From positions 1 to 5,201 of the forward strand of contig CAYYIJ010000119.1 of the NCBI GenBank assembly GCA_964471945.1: DNA of 5,201 nt. Reading direction: 5' to 3'. The stretch comes from JASEHD01 sp964471945 (GTDB taxonomy: Bacteria > Bacteroidota > Ignavibacteria > UBA10030 > SZUA-254). Shown in pieces: positions 1 to 5,201 of the stretch. The notes under the pieces are model-generated. The model saw only the letters and a program-made list of their open reading frames with translations, was not told where the DNA came from and did not search any database. Position 1 is the stretch's first letter. Every line of letters starts with the position of its first letter. Made by a program: the position numbers and the translations under genes.

Positions 1-55
1 AAAAGATTGCTCTTTATCGATGGTCTCTGAGGTGATTGAGTTTTCACACAGTCTG

Positions 56-68
56 CCTCCAAAGGAGG
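56..68 (+). promoter_or_regulatory. Ribosome binding site buried in a small hairpin, upstream of the ORF6N remnant
   Basis: AAAGGAGGGG (61-70) is a strong Shine-Dalgarno-like sequence. Its GGAGG core (64-68) lies about 13 bases before the ATG at 82. The core is also the right arm of a perfect 5-bp stem, CCTCC (56-60) with GGAGG (64-68), closed by an AAA loop. In RNA this fold would hide the ribosome binding site. The ATG at 82 opens the frame that runs into recognisable ORF6N sequence, so this was probably that gene's translation signal. Whether the hairpin ever regulated anything is unknown, because the gene is now broken. Confidence 0.4.
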
Positions 69-81
69 GGAATACCTAATT

Positions 82-410
82 ATGAATTATACACTAATTC
101 CATTATCTATCGAGGAGTTCAAAATCTTGAGATCACAAATTGTGACCTCAAGTTAGAGTGGCAAAAGATACGCACCCTATGACTATACCGAGCAGGGTGT
201 TGCTATGCTTTCATCAGTTTTAAATTCTGAAAAAGCAATCCATAGCCAGAACTCCGACTTCTGGCATAGAAAATACTTGGATAGAAGTCGGAGTTCTATC
301 CTGATGGAAGCGATACAACAGCTAATGACACCACCGGAAAAAAATAACGGCAAATTGGTTTTATTGTAAAAGAACCAAGTTCTCGGTATAAATTTAGGAA
401 AAAAGAGTGA
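82..410 (+). pseudogene. ORF6N-domain (phage antirepressor-like DNA-binding) protein, degraded
   Basis: The frame beginning at the ATG at 82 reads MNYTLIP, then LSIEEFKILRSQIVTSS, then a TAG stop (154-156). It continues in the same frame as SGKRYAPYDYTEQGVAMLSS and VLNSEKAI (157-240). From my knowledge of the family, ORF6N proteins carry a segment like RSQxVTSSWGG(R/K)RYxPYAFTEQGVAMLSSVLNSE, so the TAG sits where TGG (Trp) is expected. Bases 241-306 are occupied by a palindromic element, and family sequence resumes at 307 as EAIQQLMTPPEK. The frame then stops at 367-369. A shift of one base at about 352-357 instead gives the family-like tail (K)IGFIVKEPSSRYKFRKKE, ending at TGA 408-410, which implies loss of one A. 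MNYTLIP resembles the usual ORF6N start but joins directly to sequence normally some 50 or more residues later, so an N-terminal internal deletion is also likely. ORF6N (KilA-N-related) proteins are typical of prophages and genomic islands. The remnant should be non-functional. Confidence 0.8.
245..301. repeat. REP/BIME- or MITE-like palindromic element made of two hairpins with complementary loops
   Basis: A perfect 15-bp inverted repeat is present: AGAACTCCGACTTCT at 248-262 and AGAAGTCGGAGTTCT at 283-297, separated by 20 bases. Each arm is also part of its own hairpin. Hairpin 1 pairs GCCAGAA (245-251) with TTCTGGC (259-265) around the loop CTCCGAC. Hairpin 2 pairs GGATAGAA (279-286) with TTCTATCC (294-301) around the loop GTCGGAG. 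The two seven-base loops are exact reverse complements. The element sits inside the ORF6N remnant, in place of its middle segment, and is read through without a stop. Two back-to-back imperfectly related palindromes are the usual layout of REP/BIME repeats. No second copy was found in this window, so its repeat status in the genome is an inference. Confidence 0.6.
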
Positions 411-472
411 TGTCGTTAGACGATAACTAATCAAAACCGAAATATCAATAATCAAATAAACTCCTCCACATT

Positions 473-500
473 TTGAATATGAAGAGCTATTTAATAGATT
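473..500 (+). promoter_or_regulatory. Possible promoter for the serine hydrolase gene (weak)
   Basis: TTGAAT (473-478) and TAGATT (495-500) are separated by 16 bases and each match the sigma-70 consensus at four of six positions. A start site just downstream would leave a leader of only about 18-20 bases before the ATG at 525. The surrounding stretch (411-524) is very AT-rich, so chance matches are likely. Apart from a 4-bp inverted repeat (GTTA 415-418, TAAC 424-427), I see nothing else between the end of the ORF6N remnant and the gene. Confidence 0.22.
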
Positions 501-524
501 AACTACAACAATAAAACATATTAT

Positions 525-2084
525 ATGCAAACTCTATATTTTCTGCTTTTAATTCTAATTACACTGAATTCTACGATAGCTCAGGATTTATCCTTTACAT
601 CGGGGCTTGATGCGTATGTAGCAAAAGTGATGAAGGAGTTTGAGGTTCCCGGTATCAGCGTGGCAATCGTGAAGGATGGAAAGGTTTTTCTAACTAAAGG
701 ATATGGTATAAGAGAACTCAGCAAGTCGGCAGCGGTAGATGCTCACACTCTTTTCGGTATCGCTTCGAACACTAAAGCTTTCACCGCAACCGCCCTTGGG
801 CTTCTCGTTGAAGAAAGCAAATTAGAATGGGATGCACCCGTTGTTAAATATCTGAAGTGGTTTCAACTCGCCGATCCATATGTGACTCGTGAAATAACTA
901 TCCGCGACCTGCTTGTACACCGAGCAGGCTTTGGCTTAGGTGCGGGGGATCTGCTTTGGTGGCCCCCCTCTACTTATACCCGAAAAGAGATATCAGAGCG
1001 GTTGCGTTATATTCCGTTAGCATCGAGTTTCCGCAGTAAGTACGCTTATAATAATGTTCTCTATCTTATTGCAGGTGAAATCATAGAACAAATATCTGGA
1101 ACTCCATGGGAAGATTTTATTCAAAAAAGAATTTTAACCCGGGTAGGGATGACAAAGAGTAATATAATTCATGAGGAATATAAAATTGAAGGAAATATTG
1201 CGACACCACATGCACGAGTTGGAGATAAAATCCAATCAGTAAAACCATTTCTAAGCAGTAATACAAATCCCGCAGGTGGAATAAATTCAAATGCCGAAGA
1301 TATGGCAAAGTGGATGATTGTACAGCTCGATTCGGGCCGGTTAGCAGATGGGTCGCGGCTCTTTTCGCAGAAGACTGCAAAAGAACTCTGGACCATTGTA
1401 ACACCGATAACGATTAGTGATCCGCCTGCTGAATTATCCCGAACACGTCCGAATTTTAACGGCTATGCTCTCGGCTTCGGTATCCGCGATTACCGCGGAC
1501 TAAAGGTTGTTTCTCATACTGGTGGACTTCCCGGATACCTCTCACGTCTCACTATGATTCCTGAATTGAAACTTGGGATTACAGTTCTTACAAATCAAGA
1601 ATCAGGAGCTGCTTTTAATGCTATTACGTATTTTATCTTAGATTATTTTTTAAAAGCTCCAACCTACGACTGGCTCACTGCATATAAACGGGTGACTGAA
1701 AGAACCGATTCGACAAACAAAGCAACTACGCGAGAAACAGTACTGAAACGTGATTCTACTTCACGTCCATCACTCCAACTTGAAAAATATGAAGGAGTAT
1801 TTTCCGATCCCTGGTACGGCGATATTGAAATAGCAATGGTTGGTGGAAAGCTTACAATAAAATTTTTACACACACCCTTGCTTGCTGGAGTACTCGAACA
1901 CTGGCAATACGATACCTTTATTGCACGCTGGTATGATCGCGAACTGCGCGCTGATGCTTATGTTTCTTTTACACTGAAACCTGAAGGATCAATTGATCAA
2001 GTATTCATGAAAGCCGTTTTACCTGAAACCGACTTTAGTTTTGATTTTCATGATTTGCTATTTAAACCTGCGGTAAATAAATAA
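525..2084 (+). CDS. Exported serine hydrolase, class C beta-lactamase/penicillin-binding-protein fold, with C-terminal DUF3471
   Basis: The 519-residue product begins with a hydrophobic signal peptide (about residues 1-20, likely cut near TIA-QD), so it probably acts in the periplasm or outside the cell. The beta-lactamase domain spans about 25-375. It shows the nucleophile motif SNTK (S81-K84, SxxK), the tyrosine motif YNN (175-177, YxN) and HTGG (331-334), which replaces the KTG box as is common in esterase/peptidase members. After a Thr/Ser/Arg-rich linker (about 388-415), a DUF3471 domain covers about 417-516, with the typical WYGDIE, LEHW.YDTF..RW and DFSFDFHDL segments. All catalytic motifs are intact. 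The substrate cannot be read from the sequence; D-amino-acid peptides, esters or beta-lactams are possible in this family. No Shine-Dalgarno site precedes the ATG. The start is supported by the signal peptide and by an in-frame stop at 495-497 with no other start between. The next gene follows after 19 bases. Confidence 0.9.
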   Translation: MQTLYFLLLILITLNSTIAQDLSFTSGLDAYVAKVMKEFEVPGISVAIVKDGKVFLTKGYGIRELSKSAAVDAHTLFGIASNTKAFTATALGLLVEESKLEWDAPVVKYLKWFQLADPYVTREITIRDLLVHRAGFGLGAGDLLWWPPSTYTRKEISERLRYIPLASSFRSKYAYNNVLYLIAGEIIEQISGTPWEDFIQKRILTRVGMTKSNIIHEEYKIEGNIATPHARVGDKIQSVKPFLSSNTNPAGGINSNAEDMAKWMIVQLDSGRLADGSRLFSQKTAKELWTIVTPITISDPPAELSRTRPNFNGYALGFGIRDYRGLKVVSHTGGLPGYLSRLTMIPELKLGITVLTNQESGAAFNAITYFILDYFLKAPTYDWLTAYKRVTERTDSTNKATTRETVLKRDSTSRPSLQLEKYEGVFSDPWYGDIEIAMVGGKLTIKFLHTPLLAGVLEHWQYDTFIARWYDRELRADAYVSFTLKPEGSIDQVFMKAVLPETDFSFDFHDLLFKPAVNK

Positions 2085-2103
2085 AAGAAATAAGGTTGAG
2101 AAA

Positions 2104-3351
2104 ATGAAATTTAAAACCTCGCCATTTGTTAGCGGCATAAAGTGCCTAATATGCTCTAAAAGTTATCCGAATGAAAACTTATTTACTTGTTCCGATTGCG
2201 GTCGACAGGGTATTTTAGATGTCCAGTACGATTATGACCGCATCCAACTTCCATCATCCATCCTCAATCAACGAAACAATGACATTTGGCGGTACCGTGA
2301 GCTGCTTCCGATTTCTCCAACACTCCATCCTCCATCGCTCCACATCGGCTGGACGCCGATATATGATGTACCTCGACTCGCTCGTCACATTGGTGTGAGA
2401 AAATTATTCTTAAAGGATGACGGACGCAATCCATCGAATTCATTTAAAGATAGAGCAAGCTCAATTGGAGTTTTGAAAGCAATCGAGTTTGGATTTAATA
2501 CAATTGCATGTGCTTCAACAGGCAATGCGGCTTCATCATTGGCTTGTTTATCTGCTGCGGTCGGTTTAAAGAGTTATATCTTTGTGCCTGAGCGTACCCC
2601 CGAACCAAAAGTAACCCAGCTTTTAATTTTTGGTGCAGCTGTCTTTCGAGTGAAAGGAACTTATGAGCAAGCTTTCGAGTTAAGTAAACAAGCATGTGAA
2701 CAATTCGGATGGTACAACAGAAACAGCGGAACAAATCCTTTCCTTGTGGAAGGCAAAAAAACCGCTGGACTTGAAATTGCTGAACAAATGAAAGAAAATT
2801 TACCCGATTGGATTGTAGTTTCTGTTGGTGACGGATGTACTATCGGTGGAATAGGCAAGGGATTGCAGGAAATGAAACAGCTTGGATTTATTGATCGTGT
2901 ACCGCGTTTGTTAGGTGTACAAGCTGAAGGTGCTAAACCAATATTCGATGCATTTATTTCTGGTAAAGATTTAATACCATCAGAGACCAATACTATTGCC
3001 GACAGTATTGCGGTTGGTACACCGCGTAACTGGCGGAGAGCTATTCAACAAATAAAAGCTTCGCACGGCGAAATGATTGCAGTATCAGATGATGCGATTT
3101 TAGATGCAATACGCCTCACTGCCAGATTAGGTGGAGTGTTCGGTGAGCCGGCGGGTGTTACAGGTACCGCTGGATTGAAAAAAGCTGTTGAACAGAACAT
3201 CGTCAAGTCAAACGAAACCGCATTGGTTGTTATCACGGGAAATGGATTAAAAGATATCCAATCCGCAAAACGGGCAGCCGAAAATGAACACTTAATCGAG
3301 CCAACGCTCGATGCTGTTGCAAATGTACTCAACCAGCAATTGAATTTTTAA
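2104..3351 (+). CDS. thrC: Threonine synthase family protein (PLP-dependent) with N-terminal zinc ribbon
   Basis: This 415-residue cytoplasmic enzyme belongs to fold type II PLP proteins. Threonine synthase converts O-phospho-L-homoserine to L-threonine and phosphate. An N-terminal zinc ribbon is formed by C14, C17, C29 and C32. The PLP lysine is K115 in NSFKDR (112-117). The cofactor-phosphate/substrate loop is STGNAAS (138-144). YNRNSGTNPFLVEGKKTAG (204-222) is a strong family signature, as is TGNGLKD (378-384); GEPAG lies at 347-351. The glycine-rich loop reads VGDGCTIGGIGKG (241-253) rather than the GNAGN form of many classical ThrC enzymes. The enzyme may therefore be a paralogue with another phosphorylated or sulfur-containing substrate; cysteate synthase is one related activity. 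No homoserine kinase or homoserine dehydrogenase gene is adjacent, so the symbol is tentative. AAGG (2092-2095) about eight bases upstream supports the start. The 19-bp gap after the hydrolase gene suggests co-transcription. Family assignment is firm; exact substrate is not. Confidence 0.85.
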   Translation: MKFKTSPFVSGIKCLICSKSYPNENLFTCSDCGRQGILDVQYDYDRIQLPSSILNQRNNDIWRYRELLPISPTLHPPSLHIGWTPIYDVPRLARHIGVRKLFLKDDGRNPSNSFKDRASSIGVLKAIEFGFNTIACASTGNAASSLACLSAAVGLKSYIFVPERTPEPKVTQLLIFGAAVFRVKGTYEQAFELSKQACEQFGWYNRNSGTNPFLVEGKKTAGLEIAEQMKENLPDWIVVSVGDGCTIGGIGKGLQEMKQLGFIDRVPRLLGVQAEGAKPIFDAFISGKDLIPSETNTIADSIAVGTPRNWRRAIQQIKASHGEMIAVSDDAILDAIRLTARLGGVFGEPAGVTGTAGLKKAVEQNIVKSNETALVVITGNGLKDIQSAKRAAENEHLIEPTLDAVANVLNQQLNF

Positions 3352-3430
3352 ATACTAGTCGGTCTTTGCGGTTTAAAAAAAATACTATGTATGGATATAG
3401 CTACAAAATAAATTAAATGAGGAAATAACA

Positions 3431-4660
3431 ATGAGCGAAATAATAGACAATAGCCGGAAAAGAGTTGATACATTAAAATCGTTAATAATGAAGTTGCATC
3501 TCGGTTTCTCACCAGATGATACTCGAAAAGAGCTTGAAGAATTACTCGGCTCAGTTCCATATGGTGAAGTTGTTCAAGCAGAGCAAGAATTAGTCGAAGA
3601 AGGTTTACCACAATCTGAAATAATCAAATACTGCGACTTGCATTCTGCCGCATTGAGGGGTAAAATCGCTCCAACACCAGAACGAACCTTGCCTTCGGGA
3701 CATCCTGTGCATACGTTCGAGGAAGAAAACAAAGCTATCAAATCTCAACTGGAAAAATATAGATCCATTCTAACGGGGATTAATAAACAAAATAAAGACT
3801 CGAGAGTAGAGAAAGAAATACTTGAAATTCGTTCACTGTTCAACACATTGATGGACATTGAAAAACATTATGTAAGAAAAGAAAATCTCGTATTTCCTTT
3901 TTTAGAAAAACACGGAATAACAGCCCCACCCGCAGTAATGTGGGGTAAGCACGATGAAATACGTGCGTTTCTAAAATCCACTCACCAAAGTTTGTTGGAG
4001 ATAGAAGACATTTCAATTGGTGAATTGATAGATTTAACCGAGCTTCTTTTAACTCCAACCATTAATGCAATCGATGAAATGATTTATAAAGAAGAAAAAA
4101 TCTTATTCCCGATGTGTCTTGATACTCTTACTGAAATTGAATGGTATGAGGTTTATCAACAGTCGGATGAAATCGGTTACTGTCTTTATGATCCAATAGA
4201 AAAATGGGAACCAGAGTTTTCCGATAAGCTTGAAGTTAGACCTCCTGATTCAGGAAAAATTCAACTATCGACAGGTAGTTTTTCGATTGACGAATTAGAT
4301 GCAGCTCTGAAAACACTGCCGGTTGATATTACTTTTGTTGATAAAGATGATAAAGTTAAATATTTCTCGTTTGGTAAAGAGAGAATATTTGAAAGAAATC
4401 GAGCAATTTTAGGCAGACAGGTTCAGTATTGTCACCCACCGTCAAGCGTACATATAGTTGAAAAAATCTTGAGTGACTTCAAGTCGGGCAAAGAGGATGC
4501 TGCAAAGTTTTGGATAAATTTTCATGGAAAGTATGTTCATATTGCTTATTATGCAGTACGTGATGATAATGGAAATTATCTTGGAACTCTCGAGGTCACA
4601 CAAGACATCGCTGAATTTAAAAAAGTTGAGGGAGAGAGAAGAATTTTAAGCTATGAATAA
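3431..4660 (+). CDS. DUF438 - hemerythrin HHE - PAS domain protein
   Basis: The 409-residue soluble protein has three parts. DUF438 (about 10-80) is a helical domain of unknown role. The hemerythrin-like HHE domain (about 90-245) is a four-helix bundle expected to bind a di-iron centre. Candidate ligands are H91/H94 and E98, H146 and E151 (KHYVRKENLVFP), H174 and E176 (WGKHDEIR), and E221/E222 (YKEEKILFP). The PAS domain (about 283-400) contains CHPPSSVHIVEKIL (334-347) and ends in GTLEVTQDI (385-393), both typical of this architecture. No membrane segment, signal peptide, kinase or DNA-binding domain is present, so any output is through partner proteins. The likely role is sensing or buffering O2, NO or redox state; this is inferred from the domains. 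TGAGGAA (3418-3424) is a good ribosome binding site and fixes the start. The 79-bp gap from the preceding gene contains no clear terminator or promoter. The next gene begins 19 bases downstream. Confidence 0.88.
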   Translation: MSEIIDNSRKRVDTLKSLIMKLHLGFSPDDTRKELEELLGSVPYGEVVQAEQELVEEGLPQSEIIKYCDLHSAALRGKIAPTPERTLPSGHPVHTFEEENKAIKSQLEKYRSILTGINKQNKDSRVEKEILEIRSLFNTLMDIEKHYVRKENLVFPFLEKHGITAPPAVMWGKHDEIRAFLKSTHQSLLEIEDISIGELIDLTELLLTPTINAIDEMIYKEEKILFPMCLDTLTEIEWYEVYQQSDEIGYCLYDPIEKWEPEFSDKLEVRPPDSGKIQLSTGSFSIDELDAALKTLPVDITFVDKDDKVKYFSFGKERIFERNRAILGRQVQYCHPPSSVHIVEKILSDFKSGKEDAAKFWINFHGKYVHIAYYAVRDDNGNYLGTLEVTQDIAEFKKVEGERRILSYE

Positions 4661-4679
4661 TTTAAGGAATTAATTTAGT

Positions 4680-5201
4680 ATGGATAAAAATCTTTTAATT
4701 ACACCTGACACGAAAGTAGCAGAGCTACTTAATACATATCCACAGTTAGAGGAAAAACTAATTGAGATAGCCCCTGTTTTCAATAAATTAAAAAATCCAT
4801 TACTCCGGAAAACAATCGCTAAGGTTACAACACTTCGGCAAGCTGCTGTAATTGGAAAAGTACAATTATCGGATTTAATCAACAAATTGAGAAGAGAAGT
4901 CAATCAAGATGAAATTATTTTAGAGGAGCAGAAGAAAGAGAAAATGCGAAAACCGGATTGGGTGCGAAAGGAAAATGTAAAGATAGAATATAACGCAATA
5001 GAAGACCTTGAAATCGGTATTCACCCAGTGAATAAAGTGACAACAGAAATTCAATCTTTGAATCATGATGAGTTATATCTTTTGATTACAAATTTCATTC
5101 CTGCACCACTGATCGAAATTGTTGAACAAAAGGGATTTGAGACATTTGTAGATAAATTAACAGATAGCAATTACGGAACATACATCAAAAAGAATAAATA
5201 A
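4680..5201 (+). CDS. DUF1858 - DUF2249-like domain protein
   Basis: The 173-residue soluble protein starts with a DUF1858 domain (about 5-75): ITPDTKVAELLNTYPQLEEK is followed by APVFNKLKNPLLRKTIAKV and a helix ending in LINKLRREV. A charged linker (about 76-98, EEQKKEKMRKPD) leads to a DUF2249-like, TusA/SirA-fold domain (about 99-172) with IHPVNKV (114-120), LNHDELYLLITNFIPAPLIE (127-146) and a C-terminal YGTYIKK. The protein contains no cysteine, so the CxxC-type pair found in some DUF1858/ScdA-N domains is absent. The DH pair usual before the PxPL motif of DUF2249 reads NF here (138-139). AAGGA (4664-4668), about 11 bases before the ATG, supports the start. The 19-bp gap after the DUF438-HHE-PAS gene suggests one operon and a shared job, perhaps in redox or NO/O2 response. 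No biochemical function can be assigned from sequence. The stop codon is the last three bases of the window, so the gene is complete but its downstream context is unseen. Confidence 0.8.
   Translation: MDKNLLITPDTKVAELLNTYPQLEEKLIEIAPVFNKLKNPLLRKTIAKVTTLRQAAVIGKVQLSDLINKLRREVNQDEIILEEQKKEKMRKPDWVRKENVKIEYNAIEDLEIGIHPVNKVTTEIQSLNHDELYLLITNFIPAPLIEIVEQKGFETFVDKLTDSNYGTYIKKNK

Noticed and set aside
248..297. The 15-bp inverted repeat as a Rho-independent terminator
   Set aside because: No run of T follows on the plus strand (297 onward reads TATCCTGATGG) or of A before it in a fitting position, and the element lies within coding-derived sequence.
245..301. The palindromic repeat as part of a CRISPR array
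   Set aside because: Only one inverted pair is present, with no regularly spaced direct repeats or spacers and no cas genes in the window.
183..530. A 115-codon open frame on the minus strand
   Set aside because: It lies antisense to the ORF6N remnant and the palindromic element, has no recognisable domain, and the plus-strand family similarity explains the region.
1117..1404. Minus-strand open frames inside the serine hydrolase gene (and similar ones inside the other genes)
   Set aside because: They overlap genes with clear protein motifs, lack recognisable domains and ribosome binding sites, and are best seen as shadows of the real coding frames.
525..2084. The hydrolase as a true antibiotic-resistance class C beta-lactamase (AmpC)
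   Set aside because: HTGG replaces KTG, the protein is about 140 residues longer than AmpC, and the DUF3471 tail points to the broad serine hydrolase group rather than a dedicated beta-lactamase.
3352..3430. A promoter or terminator in the gap before the DUF438 gene, based on TACTAT (3383-3388) and an A-rich run
   Set aside because: No -35-like hexamer lies at a suitable distance and no stable GC-rich stem is visible; the match is what AT-rich sequence gives by chance.

Overview
The window is a 5.2 kb piece of an AT-rich bacterial chromosome. Gene content and style (ORF6N protein, secreted serine hydrolase with DUF3471, DUF438-hemerythrin-PAS protein, mixed use of Shine-Dalgarno sites) fit the Bacteroidota/Ignavibacteria/Chlorobi side of the tree best. 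This is an inference from family distribution, not a proof. All four intact genes lie on the + strand.

Region 1 (1-524) has no intact gene. It holds the decayed remains of an ORF6N-domain (phage-type antirepressor/DNA-binding) gene, about 82-410. Four kinds of damage can be read: an apparent N-terminal internal deletion, an amber codon where the family normally has tryptophan, a patch replaced by a compact palindromic element, and a one-base frameshift before the C-terminal tail. The palindromic element (245-301) consists of two hairpins whose seven-base loops are complementary to each other. It looks like a REP/BIME- or MITE-type repeat.

Region 2 (525-3351) holds two closely spaced genes, 19 bp apart. 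The first encodes an exported class C beta-lactamase-fold serine hydrolase with a C-terminal DUF3471 domain. The second encodes a PLP-dependent threonine-synthase family protein with an N-terminal zinc ribbon. They may be co-transcribed, but no obvious biochemical link joins them.

Region 3 (3431-5201) holds a second gene pair, also 19 bp apart and each with a good ribosome binding site. One encodes a DUF438 - hemerythrin HHE - PAS protein. The other encodes a small DUF1858 - DUF2249-like protein without any cysteine. The pair looks like a cytoplasmic sensing or protective module for O2, NO or redox state built around a di-iron centre. The window ends exactly at the stop codon of the last gene, so any downstream partner is not visible. 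This pair is the best candidate here for a poorly described system, but each part belongs to a recognisable family.
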